Assembly (NCBI RefSeq): GCF_006438725.1 | Contig: NZ_RCZD01000001.1 | Coordinates: forward strand, 679,089-743,088 | Source: Ewingella americana | GTDB lineage: Bacteria; Pseudomonadota; Gammaproteobacteria; Enterobacterales; Enterobacteriaceae | Reading direction: 5' to 3' | Length of the DNA stretch: 64,000 bases | Shown: positions 19,109-31,876 of the stretch, in pieces | Position numbering within the stretch: the first letter of the stretch is position 1 | Layout of the letters: each line of letters starts with the position of its first letter | Notes under the pieces: model-generated | Databases searched by the model: none | What the model saw: only the letters and a program-made list of their open reading frames with translations | What the model was told of the DNA's origin: nothing | Made by a program: the position numbers and the translations under genes

Positions 19109-20956
19109 CTAAATAACCAGCAACAGTGCCAAAACAACCACTGCTCCCAAACCCATTGACGCGACATACCAGCGTGTCTGCCCATTTGCACTCAACGTCA
19201 GCCCACGGTTCCCCAGACGGGAAAGCACAGCGGGCAGATACATCATGGTGTTCAGCGGATCGCGTTGTAGTAGCTTAGCGATGGCCAAATATGGCTTGAC
19301 GAAAATCATGTCGTACAACCAGTCAAAGCCCCATGCATGGAACCACCACACCGTGAAGAAGCGGCCAATGGCGCTTTTCGCGATGCTGTTGACCAGTGAG
19401 CGTTTACCCAGGTACAGCGCAGCGGCCAGCAAAATGCCGACAATCGCCACAATGCCCGAGGTAATTTCCAGGGTCAGTATGCTGCCATGCGCCAGTTCAG
19501 TGGTGTCCGGCAAGACGCCTTTCAACGGTGGCACAATCATCGCACCGATAAAGGTCGACAGTACCAGCAGAACCAGCAGTGGCAGATGGTGAGTGATGCC
19601 TTTACCCGCATGGGCTTTAATTTTTTCTTCGCCATGGAACACGATGAAGATCATGCGGAAGGTATACAGGGAGGTCATGAACGCACCAAGCAGACCAGCA
19701 ATCATCAGATTGAGATGGCCGTTTGCCAGTGCGCCAGCGAGGATCTCGTCCTTACTGAAGAAACCTGCGGTAATGATTGGCAGAGCTGACAGCGCAGCAC
19801 CACCGACCAGGAAGCAGACATACACCAGTGGAATCGATTTACGCAGGCCGCCCATCTTGAAGATGTTCTGTTCGTGATGGCAGGCAAGGATCACCGAGCC
19901 AGAGGACAGGAACAGCAGCGCTTTAAAGAACGCGTGGGTCATCAGATGGAAGATTGCTGCATCCCAAGCCTGAACGCCAAGCGCCAGGAACATGTAACCA
20001 ATCTGGCTCATGGTCGAGTAAGCAAGGACGCGTTTGATGTCGGTCTGCACCAGGGCAGCAAAACCTGCCAGTACCAGCGTCACCGCACCGATTATGCCCA
20101 CCAGATGCAGAACGTCAGGTGCCATCAGGAACAGGCCATGCGTACGTGCAATCAGGTAAACACCGGCAGTCACCATGGTCGCAGCGTGGATCAGTGCGGA
20201 AACCGGTGTCGGACCAGCCATGGCGTCTGCCAGCCAGGTCTGCAACGGAAGCTGCGCGGATTTACCCACTGCCCCACCGAGTAACATTAATGTTGCCCAG
20301 GTGATAGCGGTATCGCCAACGGCCAGTTTCTGAGGTGCCAGCACCATCAGTTCACGGATGTTCAGCGTACCCAGTTCACGGTACAAAATGAACAACGCGA
20401 AGGCCAGGAATACGTCACCGACGCGGGTCACGATGAACGCTTTCATCGCTGCCGAACCGTTAGCCGGATGCGTGTAGTAGAAACCGATCAACAGGTAACT
20501 GCACAGACCCACACCTTCCCAACCGAGGTACATCAGCAACAGGTTGTCTGCCAGTACCAGAATCACCATGCTGGCGATAAACAGGTTAGTGTATGCGAAG
20601 AAGCGCGAATACCCTTCTTCACCGCGCATGTACCAGGAAGCGAACATGTGGATGAAGAAACCGACGCCAGTGACCACAGACAGCATGGTCATCGACAAGC
20701 CGTCGAGGGTTAACGTAGCGGCGATGTTGAAGTCGCCGACCTGCATCCAGTTCCACAGGTTCTGGTTGAAGATTTCAACGCCAGCAGCACGCTGGGTCAT
20801 GAAATCGAAGCCGACATAAATTGCTGTCAGCGCAGCCAAACCAATTGAACCCACGCCAACGGTAGCGGAAGTATTTTCAGACCAACGACCGCGAGAGAAG
20901 GCCAATAAAATAAAGCCAATCAGCGGAAACAGAATTGTTAAATATAATAGGTTCAT
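19109..20956 (-). CDS. nuoL: NADH:quinone oxidoreductase subunit L
   Basis: This 615-residue subunit (ND5 homologue) is the distal proton-pumping module. It carries the long lateral helix at its C-terminus that runs along the membrane arm. Conserved blocks are [54 protein letters not shown] and [20 protein letters not shown]. Its start overlaps the nuoK stop by 4 bases. Confidence 0.98.
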   Translation of the reverse strand: MNLLYLTILFPLIGFILLAFSRGRWSENTSATVGVGSIGLAALTAIYVGFDFMTQRAAGVEIFNQNLWNWMQVGDFNIAATLTLDGLSMTMLSVVTGVGFFIHMFASWYMRGEEGYSRFFAYTNLFIASMVILVLADNLLLMYLGWEGVGLCSYLLIGFYYTHPANGSAAMKAFIVTRVGDVFLAFALFILYRELGTLNIRELMVLAPQKLAVGDTAITWATLMLLGGAVGKSAQLPLQTWLADAMAGPTPVSALIHAATMVTAGVYLIARTHGLFLMAPDVLHLVGIIGAVTLVLAGFAALVQTDIKRVLAYSTMSQIGYMFLALGVQAWDAAIFHLMTHAFFKALLFLSSGSVILACHHEQNIFKMGGLRKSIPLVYVCFLVGGAALSALPIITAGFFSKDEILAGALANGHLNLMIAGLLGAFMTSLYTFRMIFIVFHGEEKIKAHAGKGITHHLPLLVLLVLSTFIGAMIVPPLKGVLPDTTELAHGSILTLEITSGIVAIVGILLAAALYLGKRSLVNSIAKSAIGRFFTVWWFHAWGFDWLYDMIFVKPYLAIAKLLQRDPLNTMMYLPAVLSRLGNRGLTLSANGQTRWYVASMGLGAVVVLALLLVI

Positions 20957-21255
20957 CCGCGCATCTCACTGACAGTGTCGATATTCAGGGTGTGGCGACG
21001 GCGATAGAGTTGCAACAACAACGCCAGACCAATACTGGCCTCGGCCGCTGCCAGACTGATTGCCAGTATATACATCACCTGACCATCTGCCTGACCCCAA
21101 TAGCTTCCGGCCACGATGAACGCCAGCGCTGCTGCGTTGATCATCACTTCCAGACTGATCAGCATAAATAGCAGGTTACGGCGAACAAGCAGCCCGGTCA
21201 GCCCCAAAACAAACAAGATTGCGGCCAAGATCAGGCCATGCTGTAGAGGGATCAT
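20953..21255 (-). CDS. nuoK: NADH:quinone oxidoreductase subunit K
   Basis: This 100-residue protein has three transmembrane helices and is the ND4L homologue. The two buried glutamates needed for proton transfer are in [13 protein letters not shown] and [12 protein letters not shown]. It overlaps nuoJ upstream and nuoL downstream by 4 bases each. Confidence 0.98.
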   Translation of the reverse strand: MIPLQHGLILAAILFVLGLTGLLVRRNLLFMLISLEVMINAAALAFIVAGSYWGQADGQVMYILAISLAAAEASIGLALLLQLYRRRHTLNIDTVSEMRG

Positions 21256-21809
21256 GCTCTCTCCTCCGTTTTTCTTTTCGCCATTTCAGTCGTGGCAGGT
21301 GCATCACCAAACACTTCACCCGCTTTGTGTTCACGGCCAATATGGAAGGCCACCACTAAACCGGCCAGCAGCAACATCGATGCCAGCTCAACCGCCAGAA
21401 CGTAAGGACCAAACAACGCGATACCCACCGCTTTCGCGTCGACCATCGTGCCTTTGATGCTTTGATCATGCAGACCAAGAATTGAGGTGATCATCACGCC
21501 CAACAGCACCACCGCCAAAATCGAAGGCCCGATCCAGGTAGAAGGTTTCAGCCAGACACGTTCCTGTTCCTCGACGTTGCCAAGGTTCAGCATCATCACC
21601 ACGAACACAAACAGCACCATAATGGCACCGGCATAAACGATGATCTCCAGCGCACCAGCGAAATACGCACCGAGCGAGAAGAACACTGCAGCGATCGCCA
21701 GAAGCGAGACGATCAGATACAGCAATGCGTGAACAGGGTTGGTGTGCGTGATAACACGCAATGTCGCCAACACGGCCACCACGGCTGCAATATAAAATGC
21801 AAATTCCAT
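21252..21809 (-). CDS. nuoJ: NADH:quinone oxidoreductase subunit J
   Basis: This is a 185-residue, five-helix membrane subunit (ND6 homologue). The conserved helix-3 region [20 protein letters not shown] contains the pi-bulge that couples quinone reduction to pumping. The C-terminal tail is hydrophilic. It overlaps nuoK by 4 bases and follows nuoI by 12 bases. Confidence 0.98.
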   Translation of the reverse strand: MEFAFYIAAVVAVLATLRVITHTNPVHALLYLIVSLLAIAAVFFSLGAYFAGALEIIVYAGAIMVLFVFVVMMLNLGNVEEQERVWLKPSTWIGPSILAVVLLGVMITSILGLHDQSIKGTMVDAKAVGIALFGPYVLAVELASMLLLAGLVVAFHIGREHKAGEVFGDAPATTEMAKRKTEERA

Positions 21810-21821
21810 GCTTGCGGCTCC

Positions 21822-22364
21822 TTAAGGCAACAGACCTTTGACGTTGATCGGTTTGGCTTCGTTTTCGGCTTCGCCTTTCGACTTGCCGTCAACTGCCATA
21901 CCGGCCATCCGGTAGAAGTTATATTCCGGATATTTACCCGGACCCGAGATCAGCAGATCTTCTTTTTCGTACACCAGATCCTGACGTTTGAACTCACCGA
22001 GTTCGAAGTCCGGCGTCAACTGAATAGCCGTAGTCGGGCAGGCTTCTTCACACAGACCGCAGAAAATACAGCGCGAAAAGTTGATACGGAAAAACTCTGG
22101 ATACCAACGACCGTCTTTATGTTCCGCTTTTTGCAGTGAGATGCAGCCGACCGGGCACGCTACCGCACACAGGTTACAGGCTACGCAACGCTCTTCACCG
22201 TCGGGGTCGCGCGTCAGCACAATACGGCCACGGTAACGGGCAGGTACGTTAACTTTTTCTTCCGGGTACATCTGGGTTTCGCGCTTGGCGAAGGCGTGCA
22301 GGCCTATCATCCACAAGCTACGAACCTGGGTGCCGAACCCGACAACTATGTCTTTCAATGTCAT
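21822..22364 (-). CDS. nuoI: NADH:quinone oxidoreductase subunit I
   Basis: This 180-residue peripheral subunit carries the N6a and N6b [4Fe-4S] clusters. Both ferredoxin motifs are intact: [16 protein letters not shown] and [16 protein letters not shown]. The length is that of E. coli NuoI. It lies 17 bases after nuoH. Confidence 0.98.
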   Translation of the reverse strand: MTLKDIVVGFGTQVRSLWMIGLHAFAKRETQMYPEEKVNVPARYRGRIVLTRDPDGEERCVACNLCAVACPVGCISLQKAEHKDGRWYPEFFRINFSRCIFCGLCEEACPTTAIQLTPDFELGEFKRQDLVYEKEDLLISGPGKYPEYNFYRMAGMAVDGKSKGEAENEAKPINVKGLLP

Positions 22365-22381
22365 GGTTAAATCACCCCTTA

Positions 22382-23356
22382 TTACGCGTTGTACAAGATG
22401 ACCGCAGCGGTCGCCAACAGATTAAGCAAGGTCAGCGGCAGGCAAACTTTCCAGCCGAATGACATCACCTGGTCGTAGCGCGGACGCGGCAGAGCAGCAC
22501 GGATCAAAATAAACATCACCATGAAGAACGCGGTTTTCAGCGCAAACCAGATAAACGGCGGCAGGAACGGACCCTGCCAGCCACCGAAGAACAAGGTGAC
22601 AATCAGTGAAGAGACGGTAACGATACCGATGTATTCGCCCACGAAGAACAGACCAAATTTCATACCGGAGTATTCAATGTGGTAACCGTCGGCCAGTTCC
22701 TGCTCGGCTTCCGGTTGGTCAAACGGATGACGGTGACACACCGCTACGCCCGCTATCGCAAAGGTCAAGAAGCCAAAGAACTGTGGAATGATATTCCACA
22801 TGTGCGCTTGAGAATTGACGATATCTTGCATGTTGAACGAACCGGCTTGCGCCACCACGCCCATCAGTGACAGGCCAAGGAACACTTCGTAGCTCAGAGT
22901 TTGGGCAGATGCACGCATCGCGCCTAACAGGGAGTATTTGTTGTTACTTGACCAACCAGCGAACAGCACCGCATAAACGGTGAGGCCAGCCATCATCAGG
23001 AAGAACAGAATACCGATGTTGAGATCAGCTGCAAACCAGGTCGGCGTAACCGGCACGATGGCGAAAGCAATCAGCATGGAGCTGAAAGCGATCATCGGCG
23101 CGAGGGTGAAAATCGCGCGGTCGGTGAACTTCGGTACCCAGTCTTCTTTAAAGAACATCTTGATCATGTCAGCAACCAGCTGCAGCGAGCCGCCCCAGCC
23201 GACACGGTTTGGTCCGTAACGGTTCTGGAACAGGGCCAACAGGCGGCGTTCACCGAAACTCATGAACGCACCACAGGTCACGACCACTAACAAGATCACT
23301 ATGGCTTTGAGCACGGCGATAAGCGTCGCGATCACTTCAGGTGTAAACCAGCTCAT
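22382..23356 (-). CDS. nuoH: NADH:quinone oxidoreductase subunit H
   Basis: This 324-residue, eight-helix subunit (ND1 homologue) forms the quinone cavity at the junction of the arms. The conserved quinone-site loops include [20 protein letters not shown] and [20 protein letters not shown], with [12 protein letters not shown] following. Its start overlaps the nuoG stop by 4 bases. Confidence 0.98.
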   Translation of the reverse strand: MSWFTPEVIATLIAVLKAIVILLVVVTCGAFMSFGERRLLALFQNRYGPNRVGWGGSLQLVADMIKMFFKEDWVPKFTDRAIFTLAPMIAFSSMLIAFAIVPVTPTWFAADLNIGILFFLMMAGLTVYAVLFAGWSSNNKYSLLGAMRASAQTLSYEVFLGLSLMGVVAQAGSFNMQDIVNSQAHMWNIIPQFFGFLTFAIAGVAVCHRHPFDQPEAEQELADGYHIEYSGMKFGLFFVGEYIGIVTVSSLIVTLFFGGWQGPFLPPFIWFALKTAFFMVMFILIRAALPRPRYDQVMSFGWKVCLPLTLLNLLATAAVILYNA

Positions 23357-26079
23357 CGCACTGCCTCCCGCAGATTTTCAACCGTTGCGCCAACCAGAAC
23401 CGGAGGAATTCCCGGCAAGCCCAGTGGCAAACCAACCTGTCCCTGACTCAAGGTGTCACTCAGGCGTACCGGCAAGCTCAGTGTCTGGCCGCCACAAGTG
23501 AATTCCACTTGCGAACCGGCATTGACGCCTAACTGCGCGGCATCCGCTGGGTTAACCATCACGTAAGGTTGTGGCATACGCTGCTGAATCACGCTCGCAC
23601 GTTGGCTCATCTCTTCGCTGCCGAACAGATGATAGTACGGAGCAACACGCCATTCGGTAGTCGAAGCGATGAAGGCCGCAGGAATGTCGGAGAAGTAATC
23701 CAGCGTCCCTTCGCCTGCTTCGATCATGCGCACACCCGGATCACCGTGACGCAGGCTGCCCCCCACTTCGCTCTGGAATTTGTTCCAGGCTTGTGGTGAG
23801 TTCCAGCCCGGCGCCCAGGCAAACGGCACCTGGTTACGTTCGGCTAACGGGTTGTTGTTCCCTTCCATTGAGAAGGCAAACATGGTGTCTTTATCTTGCG
23901 GTTGACGCGGTTCATGCACGCTGATGTTGGCGCGCATGGCGGTACGTCCACTCGAACGGTGCGGAGAACGGGCCAGTTTCTGACCGCGAATACGGAAGCT
24001 GGCGTTAGGAGCAGCTTCTACCATGCCTTTCAGCTGTGGCAGTGCTTCAACACAGGCTTCAATCACGTGATCAAGCTGAGTCCAGTCAACGTGGCGGCTG
24101 TTAAGCGTGGAGTGCAGCGAATGCATCCAGCGCCAGCTTTCCAGCATCGCGACGGTGGTGTCGTAATACGCCGGGTCATAAACCTGGAAGAAGCGCTGGG
24201 CGCGGCCTTCCTGGTTCACCAGCGTACCGTCACTTTCAGCAAAGCTTGCCGCAGGTAGGATCAGGCTGGCCTTATCCATAATGCGGGTACGCTGATGGTC
24301 AACAACCAGCAGATTTTGTACTTTTGCAAGAGCGGCATCGACTGTAGCTTCTGGCGCATGACGGTAAAGATCATTTTCCATCACGATGGCACTATCCGCG
24401 CCGCCGTTGGCCAGCAGTTCCAGTGCCGCGTCCAGCGTACCGCCACCAATCATCGACAATCCGATGCTGTTGGCCGCTGAAGCGACAAAGGTAATTCCGA
24501 CGTCACTACCGCGGGCTTTCAGCGCTTTCGCCACGTTAGCGGCTGCCGCGATGATTGCGTCACTGCCCGCATTGCTGCCGGTAATGATCAACGGTTTACG
24601 TGCATCCGTTAAGGCCTGCACGATCACGTCGATTTTTTTGTCGAGACCGGCCGCCAAATCGGTGACCGCCGGGGCTGAATTATCCAGCGCATGAGCGATG
24701 GCGAAGCCGAAACGGGCCTGATCATCCACCGGCGCACGGTAATTGTAGGCAGCGATATCATCGAGGCGGGTGTTATCGACGTTGGTCATAAACAGCGGAT
24801 GCTTCGAGTGCTGACCAATGTTCTGGATTGCAGCAATCTGCCAGTCAGCAACGCGCTGGGCCGCAGCCATCGCGCGGGCCTTGCCTTTCACAGCCTGACG
24901 TACAGACAGCGCAATACGCGCACCGGTCTGGGTCAGATCTTCGCCCAGAATCAGTACGGCGTCATACTCCTCGATTTCACGCAGCGCTGGCGTATGCACG
25001 CCGCTGTTGCGCAGAACGTTGAGCATCAGCTCAAGGCGGCCCTGTTCGGCAGCGTTGATGCCGGTATAGAAGTTGTCAGCACCGACCAGATCACGCAATG
25101 CAAAGTTGCTTTCGAGACTGGCGCGCGGTGAACCGATACCGATGGTTTTCTGTGCCTGACGCAGAATATCTGCCGCGCCCTGCATTGCCTGTTCAGCGTT
25201 CAGTTCGATCCAGTCGTTGCCACGCAACTGCTGTGGTTTCTTCGGACGATCTTTCGCATTGACGTAGCCATAGCCGAAACGGCCACGGTCACACAAGAAG
25301 TAGTGGTTCACGGTGCCGTTGTAGCGGTTTTCGATACGGCGCAGTTCGCCATAACGCTCACCCGGGCTGGTGTTACAGCCAACGGAACACTGCTGGCAGA
25401 TGCTTGGCGCAAACTGCATGTCCCATTTACGGTTGTAGCGTTCGGAGTGCGTTTTGTCGGTGAACACGCCGGTTGGACAGACTTCTACCAGGTTACCGGA
25501 GAACTCGCTTTCCAGCGGGCCATCTTCCGGGCGACCGAAGTAGACGTTGTCGTGCGCGCCATACACACCCAGATCGGTACCGTCCGCATAATCCTTGTAG
25601 TAGCGGACACAGCGGTAACAGGCGATGCAGCGGTTCATTTCGTGAGAAATGAACGGGCCGAGATCCTGGTTGTTATGGGTGCGTTTGGTGAAGCGGTAGC
25701 GACGCATGCTATGACTGGTCATGACCGTCATATCCTGCAGGTGGCAGTTGCCGCCCTCTTCACACACTGGACAGTCGTGCGGATGGTTAGTCATCAACCA
25801 CTCGACCACACTTTCACGGAACTCTTTGGCTTCGCCGTCATTGATGGAAATAAAGGTTCCATCAGACGCCGGTGTCATACAGGACATCACCAAACGACCG
25901 CGCGTGTCTTCCGCGTTTTGGTATTGCTTAACCGCACATTGGCGGCAAGCGCCGACGCTTCCCAGCGCCGGATGCCAGCAAAAATAAGGAATATCGAGGC
26001 CAAGAGAGAGGCAAGCCTGCAAGAGGTTGTCCGCTCCATTTACATCGTATTCTTTGCCGTCTACATGAATCGTAGCCAT
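23353..26079 (-). CDS. nuoG: NADH:quinone oxidoreductase subunit G
   Basis: This 908-residue subunit is the largest of the NADH arm. The N-terminal ferredoxin domain binds a [2Fe-2S] cluster (cysteines in [19 protein letters not shown] and VMSCMTP). [18 protein letters not shown] binds the His/Cys cluster, [11 protein letters not shown] with the later EVCPTG binds another, and [12 protein letters not shown] with LCDRGR binds N7. The rest is a molybdopterin-oxidoreductase-like domain. The ATG at 26079 gives the E. coli N-terminus [11 protein letters not shown]; an ATG nine bases upstream has its GGAAG site too close. The 157-base gap to nuoF is unusually long for this operon. Confidence 0.97.
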   Translation of the reverse strand: MATIHVDGKEYDVNGADNLLQACLSLGLDIPYFCWHPALGSVGACRQCAVKQYQNAEDTRGRLVMSCMTPASDGTFISINDGEAKEFRESVVEWLMTNHPHDCPVCEEGGNCHLQDMTVMTSHSMRRYRFTKRTHNNQDLGPFISHEMNRCIACYRCVRYYKDYADGTDLGVYGAHDNVYFGRPEDGPLESEFSGNLVEVCPTGVFTDKTHSERYNRKWDMQFAPSICQQCSVGCNTSPGERYGELRRIENRYNGTVNHYFLCDRGRFGYGYVNAKDRPKKPQQLRGNDWIELNAEQAMQGAADILRQAQKTIGIGSPRASLESNFALRDLVGADNFYTGINAAEQGRLELMLNVLRNSGVHTPALREIEEYDAVLILGEDLTQTGARIALSVRQAVKGKARAMAAAQRVADWQIAAIQNIGQHSKHPLFMTNVDNTRLDDIAAYNYRAPVDDQARFGFAIAHALDNSAPAVTDLAAGLDKKIDVIVQALTDARKPLIITGSNAGSDAIIAAAANVAKALKARGSDVGITFVASAANSIGLSMIGGGTLDAALELLANGGADSAIVMENDLYRHAPEATVDAALAKVQNLLVVDHQRTRIMDKASLILPAASFAESDGTLVNQEGRAQRFFQVYDPAYYDTTVAMLESWRWMHSLHSTLNSRHVDWTQLDHVIEACVEALPQLKGMVEAAPNASFRIRGQKLARSPHRSSGRTAMRANISVHEPRQPQDKDTMFAFSMEGNNNPLAERNQVPFAWAPGWNSPQAWNKFQSEVGGSLRHGDPGVRMIEAGEGTLDYFSDIPAAFIASTTEWRVAPYYHLFGSEEMSQRASVIQQRMPQPYVMVNPADAAQLGVNAGSQVEFTCGGQTLSLPVRLSDTLSQGQVGLPLGLPGIPPVLVGATVENLREAVR

Positions 26080-26236
26080 AGTCAGCATGCTTCCACGTGG
26101 CCCACTTTACAGCAGGCGTTAATCAAAAATTCTTGCCGGGTTGGCGATTATCATCTTGGCAGCGCGTCCTTTTTAAGGCTTCGCACGCAGTGGGCTCACC
26201 GTCCACTGTCTGTTGCCACTCTGTCTACTTAATCTG

Positions 26237-27607
26237 CTACCAACGCTGTTTGAGCAGATTGTTTGGCTGAATGCCGCCAATTGCCCGCGCATTGCTGTAA
26301 TGCTGTTTGGCGATGCCCGCTTCAAACTCTTCCCGGAAATATTTAATCGCACTCTGCAATGGCTCCACGGCACCCGGCGCGTGTGCGCAGAAGGTTTTGC
26401 CCGGACCCAATTGACGGCAAAGCTGCTCAAGGGTTTCGATATCCCCCGGCTGGCCTTCACCACGTTCCAGTGCGCGCAGGATCTTCACACTCCACGGCAG
26501 ACCATCACGACATGGCGTACACCAGCCGCAGGACTCGCGAGAGAAGAACTCTTCCAGATTGCGGACCAGCGACACCATACCGATTTCATGGTCGACAGCC
26601 ATTGCCAGACCAGTACCCATACGGCTACCGGCTTTACCGATGCTTTCGAAATCCATGGGCAGATCAAGGTGATCGGCCGTCAGGAAGTCGGTCCCTGCTC
26701 CGCCCGGTTGCCAGGCTTTGAATTTCAGGCCATCACGCATGCCACCGGCATAATCTTCCAGGATTTCACGTGCAGTGATACCAAAGGGTAGCTCCCAAAC
26801 GCCCGGGTTTTTCACCCGACCCGAGAAGCCCATCATTTTGGTACCGGCATCATTACTTTTGCCTGCGGAAATGCTTTTGTACCACTCGACGCCGTACTCA
26901 ATGATGGCTGGTACGTTGCACAAGGTTTCGACGTTGTTCACACAGGTCGGTTTACCCCACACGCCGGATGATGCCGGGAAAGGGGGCTTGGAGCGCGGGT
27001 TAGCGCGGCGACCTTCCAGGGAGTTGATCAGTGCAGTTTCTTCACCGCAGATGTAACGCCCGGCACCGGTATGCACCACCAGCTCGAAGTCAAAACCGGT
27101 GCCGAGGATATTTTTACCCAACAGTCCAGCCGCTTTGGCTTCTTCAATAGCTTTGCGCAAGTTCACAGCCGCTTCGATGTACTCACCGCGCAGGAAGATG
27201 TAACCACGGTAGGCTTTCAGCGCGAATGCTGCGATCAACATGCCTTCCACCAGCAGGTGTGGCATTTGCTCCATCAGCAAACGGTCTTTATAGGTACCCG
27301 GCTCCATCTCATCGGCGTTACACAGCAGATAGCGGATATTCATGCTTTCGTCTTTCGGCATCAGGCTCCACTTCAAACCCGTGGAGAAACCTGCGCCGCC
27401 GCGCCCTTTCAGGCCAGCGTCTTTGACTAAAGACACCACGTCATCCTGCGCCATACCTTTCAGTGCTTTCTCTGCACCGACGTAGCCATTTTTGCTACGG
27501 TATTCGTCGAGGAAAACCGGTTGTTCATCTTCACGCATACGCCAGGTCAGCGGATGCATTTCCGGCGTGCGGTCGATCTGTTTTGGTGTAAATCCCTGGA
27601 ATGTCAT
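26237..27607 (-). CDS. nuoF: NADH:quinone oxidoreductase subunit F
   Basis: This 456-residue subunit binds NADH, FMN and the N3 [4Fe-4S] cluster. The FMN/NADH glycine-rich loop is [17 protein letters not shown], and [16 protein letters not shown] is also present. The cluster ligands are in [11 protein letters not shown] with the fourth in TFCAHAPGA. It is about 11 residues longer than E. coli NuoF at the N-terminus. It starts 4 bases inside the nuoE stop. Confidence 0.98.
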   Translation of the reverse strand: MTFQGFTPKQIDRTPEMHPLTWRMREDEQPVFLDEYRSKNGYVGAEKALKGMAQDDVVSLVKDAGLKGRGGAGFSTGLKWSLMPKDESMNIRYLLCNADEMEPGTYKDRLLMEQMPHLLVEGMLIAAFALKAYRGYIFLRGEYIEAAVNLRKAIEEAKAAGLLGKNILGTGFDFELVVHTGAGRYICGEETALINSLEGRRANPRSKPPFPASSGVWGKPTCVNNVETLCNVPAIIEYGVEWYKSISAGKSNDAGTKMMGFSGRVKNPGVWELPFGITAREILEDYAGGMRDGLKFKAWQPGGAGTDFLTADHLDLPMDFESIGKAGSRMGTGLAMAVDHEIGMVSLVRNLEEFFSRESCGWCTPCRDGLPWSVKILRALERGEGQPGDIETLEQLCRQLGPGKTFCAHAPGAVEPLQSAIKYFREEFEAGIAKQHYSNARAIGGIQPNNLLKQRW

Positions 27608-28140
27608 AAGTAACGCTCCAATAATTCACTGATTTTCTCAGGCTGCAAACGACTGTGTGTGTCCTCGTCGATCATCATCGATGGACCTTTATCACAGTTG
27701 CCCAGACAGCAAGTTGGCAGCAGGGTAAATCGCCCATCTTCGGTCGTTTCGCCCGGTTTGATGTTCAATTGCTGCTCGAGAGCGGCCTGGATGCCCTGAT
27801 AACCGGTGATGTGGCACACCACGCTGTCACAGTAACGGATCACATGGCGGCCAACCGGCTGGCGGAAGATCTGGCTGTAAAATGTCGCCACGCCTTCCAC
27901 ATCACTTGCCGGAATACTCAGGATATCAGCAATGGCATAAATTGCGCCATCAGGAACCCAGCCTCGGTGTTTTTGCACGATTTTCAGTGCTTCGATAGAC
28001 ACCGCACGCGAATCTTCGTAGTGATGTTTTTCATGCTCAATGGCTTCGCGCTCAGCGTCATTGAGTTCAAACGCGGGTTGCACGTTTGGCTCTGAAACGT
28101 TGATGAACTGAAGCTCTGAATTGTTGATGGAATTTGTCAT
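27604..28140 (-). CDS. nuoE: NADH:quinone oxidoreductase subunit E
   Basis: This 178-residue thioredoxin-like subunit carries the N1a [2Fe-2S] cluster. Ligands are in [12 protein letters not shown] and [11 protein letters not shown]. It is 12 residues longer than E. coli NuoE because of a longer N-terminus; the conserved part starts at [14 protein letters not shown]. It follows nuoC by 2 bases and overlaps nuoF by 4. Confidence 0.97.
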   Translation of the reverse strand: MTNSINNSELQFINVSEPNVQPAFELNDAEREAIEHEKHHYEDSRAVSIEALKIVQKHRGWVPDGAIYAIADILSIPASDVEGVATFYSQIFRQPVGRHVIRYCDSVVCHITGYQGIQAALEQQLNIKPGETTEDGRFTLLPTCCLGNCDKGPSMMIDEDTHSRLQPEKISELLERYL

Positions 28141-28142
28141 CG

Positions 28143-29942
28143 TTAGCGGTCCACATCTGACATTACGAAATCGATACTGCCCAGGTAGACAATTAAGTCC
28201 GAAACCAGGCTGCCACGGATAACTGATGGGATTTGCTGCAAATGCGGATAACTTGGCGTACGAATACGGGTACGGTAGCTCATGGTGCTGCCGTCACTCG
28301 TCAGGTAGTAGCTGTTGATCCCTTTGGTGGCTTCAACCATCTGGAAAGATTCTTGCGCAGGCATAACCGGTCCCCACGACACTTGCAGGAAGTGCGTGAT
28401 CAGGGTTTCGATGTGTTGCAGCGTGCGCTCTTTCGGTGGCGGCGTTGTCAGCGGGTGATCGGCTTTGAACGGGCCTTCCGGCATGTTTGCATAACACTGT
28501 TCCAGGATACGCAGGCTCTGACGCAACTCTTCCACTTTCAACATCACGCGGGAGTAACAGTCACTGACGCCATCACCGACCGGCACTTCAAAATCGAAGT
28601 TTTCGTAACCTGAATACGGGCGCCATTTGCGCACGTCAAACGGGATACCCGTTGCGCGCAGGCCAGCGCCGGTGGTGCCCCATGCCAGCGCGTCATCCGC
28701 GTTGTAGGCTGCAACACCTTTGGAACGGCCAATCAGAATGGTGTTTTTCAGCGCAGCTTTGACGTAGGAGTCTAAACGGGCTGGCATCCAGTCCAGGAAT
28801 TCACGCAGCAGACGTTCCCAGCCTTTCGGCAAGTCGTGAGCCACGCCACCGATACGGAACCAGGCCGGGTGCATACGGAAACCGGTGATCGCTTCAACCA
28901 GATCGTAGATTTTCTGACGGTCGGTAAAGGCGAAAAACACGGGAGTCATCGCACCGACGTCCTGAATGAACGTACTGATGTAAAGCAGGTGGCTGTTGAT
29001 GCGAAACAGTTCGGACAACATCACGCGGATGGTGTTAACGCGGTCACCTACGGTGATCCCGGCCAGTTTTTCAACCGCCAGCACGTAAGGCATTTCGTTA
29101 ACGCAACCGCCAAGGTATTCGATACGGTCAGTGTACGGAATGTAGCTGTGCCATGACTGACGCTCGCCCATTTTTTCCGCACCACGGTGGTGATAACCAA
29201 CATCCGGTACGCAGTCGACAATCTCTTCGCCATCAAGCTGCAGGATGATACGAAAAGCACCGTGCGCAGACGGGTGGTTTGGACCGAGGTTGAGGAACAT
29301 GAAGTCCTCGTTTTTGGTACCGCGCTTCATGCCCCAGTCTTCAGGCTTGAAAGTCAGCGACTCCATCTCCAGATCTTCTTTCTGCTTGGTCAACTCGAAA
29401 GGATCGAATTCGGTCGCGCGCGCAGGATAGTCCTTACGTAGCGGGTGCCCTTCCCAGGTCTGCGGCATCATGATGCGCGTCAGGTGCGGGTGGCCATCGA
29501 AGGTGATACCAAACATTTCCCAGGTTTCACGCTCATACCAGTTGGCGTTCGGGAACACCTTGGTGATCGTTGGGAGATGCAGGTCGTTTTCCGCCAGCGC
29601 GACTTTGAGCATGATGTCGCGGTTACGCTCAACAGAAAGCAGGTGGTAGAAAACGGAAAAATCCGCGGCCGGTAAACCGTCGCGGTGGGTACGTAAACGC
29701 TCATCCATGCCATGCAGGTCAAACAGCATGACATAAGGTTTTGGCTGTTTGCGTAGAAAGGTGATCGCTTCAAGTATCTGTTCGCGCTTAAACCATACCA
29801 CGGGTATTCCGGTACGGGTCGCTTGAACAGTAAAGGCCTCAGGCCCAAAACGGTTGCGCAATTCGCCGATGACCGGATCATCAAGATGATCGCGGGTCTG
29901 CCATGCTGGCTGAGCGGTGTCTTGCGTCGTCAAATCTGTCAT
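28143..29942 (-). CDS. nuoC: NADH:quinone oxidoreductase fused subunit C/D
   Basis: This 599-residue fusion of NuoC (30-kDa, roughly residues 1-190) and NuoD (49-kDa, roughly 200-599) is typical of Enterobacterales. The C part has [17 protein letters not shown]. The D part has [20 protein letters not shown], the quinone-site His and Tyr region, and [14 protein letters not shown]. The C-terminus [10 protein letters not shown] is that of NuoD. It follows nuoB by 81 bases. Confidence 0.98.
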   Translation of the reverse strand: MTDLTTQDTAQPAWQTRDHLDDPVIGELRNRFGPEAFTVQATRTGIPVVWFKREQILEAITFLRKQPKPYVMLFDLHGMDERLRTHRDGLPAADFSVFYHLLSVERNRDIMLKVALAENDLHLPTITKVFPNANWYERETWEMFGITFDGHPHLTRIMMPQTWEGHPLRKDYPARATEFDPFELTKQKEDLEMESLTFKPEDWGMKRGTKNEDFMFLNLGPNHPSAHGAFRIILQLDGEEIVDCVPDVGYHHRGAEKMGERQSWHSYIPYTDRIEYLGGCVNEMPYVLAVEKLAGITVGDRVNTIRVMLSELFRINSHLLYISTFIQDVGAMTPVFFAFTDRQKIYDLVEAITGFRMHPAWFRIGGVAHDLPKGWERLLREFLDWMPARLDSYVKAALKNTILIGRSKGVAAYNADDALAWGTTGAGLRATGIPFDVRKWRPYSGYENFDFEVPVGDGVSDCYSRVMLKVEELRQSLRILEQCYANMPEGPFKADHPLTTPPPKERTLQHIETLITHFLQVSWGPVMPAQESFQMVEATKGINSYYLTSDGSTMSYRTRIRTPSYPHLQQIPSVIRGSLVSDLIVYLGSIDFVMSDVDR

Positions 29943-30023
29943 TTTATTTTCACCACACTAAATGGTCATTTATGCCGTAAGGGGGGATCCGTCACCCTCA
30001 GGGTTGACTCTCAGACCGCAGTG

Positions 30024-30698
30024 TTAAATCTCGTCAGGAGACTTCAGATTCGTCACGGCGATACGCTCTGCACGTTTACGCTCTTTCTCAGATTGCATAT
30101 TCGCGCGGTAAACGCCCTGATCACCAACGACCCACGACAGCGGGCGGCGCTCTTTTCCGATGGACTCTTGCAGCAGTAACAGGGCCTGCATGTAAGCTTC
30201 AGGACGCGGCGGGCAGCCTGGGATATACACGTCGACCGGCAGGAATTTATCCACACCTTGCACTACGGAATAGATGTCGTACATGCCACCTGAATTTGCA
30301 CAAGCCCCCATGGAGATCACCCATTTCGGCTCAAGCATCTGATCATACAGACGCTGAATGACCGGGGCCATTTTGGTGAAGCAGGTGCCAGCAACGACCA
30401 TGAAATCAGCCTGACGCGGCGAAGCACGCAGAACTTCTGCCCCAAAACGCGCAACGTCATGCACCGCAGTGAATGACGTCACCATTTCAACGTAGCAGCA
30501 GGAAAGGCCGAAGTTGTAAGGCCAAAGAGAGTTTTTGCGACCCCAATTCACCATCCCATGCATCGCCTCTTCGAGGTTCCCCATAAAGACGCTGCGTTTA
30601 ACCTGCTCCTGAAGAGGATCGCCAACGATCTCTTGTTTTTGCAGGGGGTACCGGTCGTTCTCACCGTCCGGGTCTATGCGGGTGAGCGTATAGTCCAT
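30024..30698 (-). CDS. nuoB: NADH:quinone oxidoreductase subunit B
   Basis: This 224-residue subunit binds the terminal N2 [4Fe-4S] cluster that reduces quinone. The ligands are the tandem cysteines in [10 protein letters not shown], then GTCFTKMAP and [10 protein letters not shown]. It is about the length of E. coli NuoB (220) and lies 19 bases after nuoA. Confidence 0.98.
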   Translation of the reverse strand: MDYTLTRIDPDGENDRYPLQKQEIVGDPLQEQVKRSVFMGNLEEAMHGMVNWGRKNSLWPYNFGLSCCYVEMVTSFTAVHDVARFGAEVLRASPRQADFMVVAGTCFTKMAPVIQRLYDQMLEPKWVISMGACANSGGMYDIYSVVQGVDKFLPVDVYIPGCPPRPEAYMQALLLLQESIGKERRPLSWVVGDQGVYRANMQSEKERKRAERIAVTNLKSPDEI

Positions 30699-30717
30699 CT
30701 TAATGCCTCGCTATTAC

Positions 30718-31155
30718 TTACTGCGGATGACTGTTGGTGTTAATCACTGGGCTCGGCTTAACAGGTCCTTTCGAACGTGTTGGTGTCCAGTCCAGTGCGC
30801 CAATACGCACCAGATAAAACAGACCGGCTAACAGGACTAAAATGAAAATGGTGGCTTCAACGAACCCGGTCCACCCGCTTTCACGGATAGAGGTTGACCA
30901 TGCATAGAGATACAGGGCTTCAACGTCGAAAATAACGAAGAACATCGCAACCAGATAGAATTTGGCGGAAAGACGCATGCGGGCGGTACCCACAGATGCG
31001 ATACCAGACTCAAAAGGTGTGTTTTTGTATCGCGCTCTGGCTCTCCCGCCAAGGAACGCTGCGCCCAGTAACATCAGGCAACAAAGACCCATTGCGACGA
31101 TCAGAAATACCGCGAACGCCCAGTGTTGAGCGATAACTTCAGTGGCTGTTGACAT
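30718..31155 (-). CDS. nuoA: NADH:quinone oxidoreductase subunit A
   Basis: This subunit of about 145 residues has three transmembrane helices and is the ND3 homologue. The loop after helix 1 ([23 protein letters not shown]) and the helix-2 acidic segment [14 protein letters not shown] are conserved. The start chosen is ATG 31155 (MSTATEV), matching the E. coli N-terminus. An in-frame ATG at 31173 would add six residues, and neither has a strong ribosome-binding site. It is the first gene of the nuo operon. Confidence 0.95.
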   Translation of the reverse strand: MSTATEVIAQHWAFAVFLIVAMGLCCLMLLGAAFLGGRARARYKNTPFESGIASVGTARMRLSAKFYLVAMFFVIFDVEALYLYAWSTSIRESGWTGFVEATIFILVLLAGLFYLVRIGALDWTPTRSKGPVKPSPVINTNSHPQ

Positions 31156-31876
31156 ACTCTTATACTTACTCATCAAAAGCGGCGCTATAGCATCTGCTCT
31201 TTGACGGCAGCTTGCGCACCACATCGATTCAAGGGAAGGATTAATAACCACACCGTTTCACGGCTTATAAACGGTTTAAGCCAGTGATTTACTGTGGGCT
31301 TTTTACCCCTTTCTATAACCTTTTGTCAACTTAGACAAAAGTATCTCCACATTAATTTACATGCGCATCATTTTATTAACATAACATGCGGCCACGATGT
31401 GCTAAATCGTGTCAGTTAAATTGTCTGACAGAACAAGGGCATGTTCTCGGGATTAATGCTTCGGGTTAAACAATAACATTGTCTGAGGAATAAACGGTTC
31501 TTCCACGTTAAAAACAAGGTTATTTTTTTGATCCAGCACACGTTTTAGGCAACTTTGGCGCTAAAAAACACAGCGATTTAACAACTTTTTTTGAAAACCA
31601 AAACTGAATACGCATTCTGGAACCAAATAAGCAACGCCAAAAAATGACAAAAAAATCTGTTGTATCACTTTTCCTTAAGCATGCAATGCTCAACAGCAAT
31701 GGCGACTTTCAAGGGAGAATAGCGGAGTTTAATAGTAATAAATAGAGCTTATAATTACCAAAGAATATCAAAGCTTCGTTTTCATTACTTTTACTACTTA
31801 TTAGGAGGGATAAGCCTTTACCCCCCGTCCTCAAACTTACCGAAGGCTGGGGGTAAAGTGGACTCAGAAAATGAGC
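31156..31876. promoter_or_regulatory. nuo operon promoter region and lrhA 3' region
   Basis: This AT-rich gap of 721 bases lies between the co-directional lrhA and nuoA, so the nuo promoters must lie here. In E. coli this region is controlled by oxygen and nitrate regulators, but I did not find operators I could defend. A 10-bp inverted repeat (CTTTACCCCC at 31816-31825, GGGGGTAAAG at 31849-31858) with a 23-base loop lies just beyond the lrhA stop. It lacks a T-run, so it is not a standard terminator. Confidence 0.6.

Noticed and set aside
31816..31858. 10-bp inverted repeat as the lrhA terminator
   Set aside because: It has a 23-base loop and no following T-run; kept only as a note in the intergenic feature.
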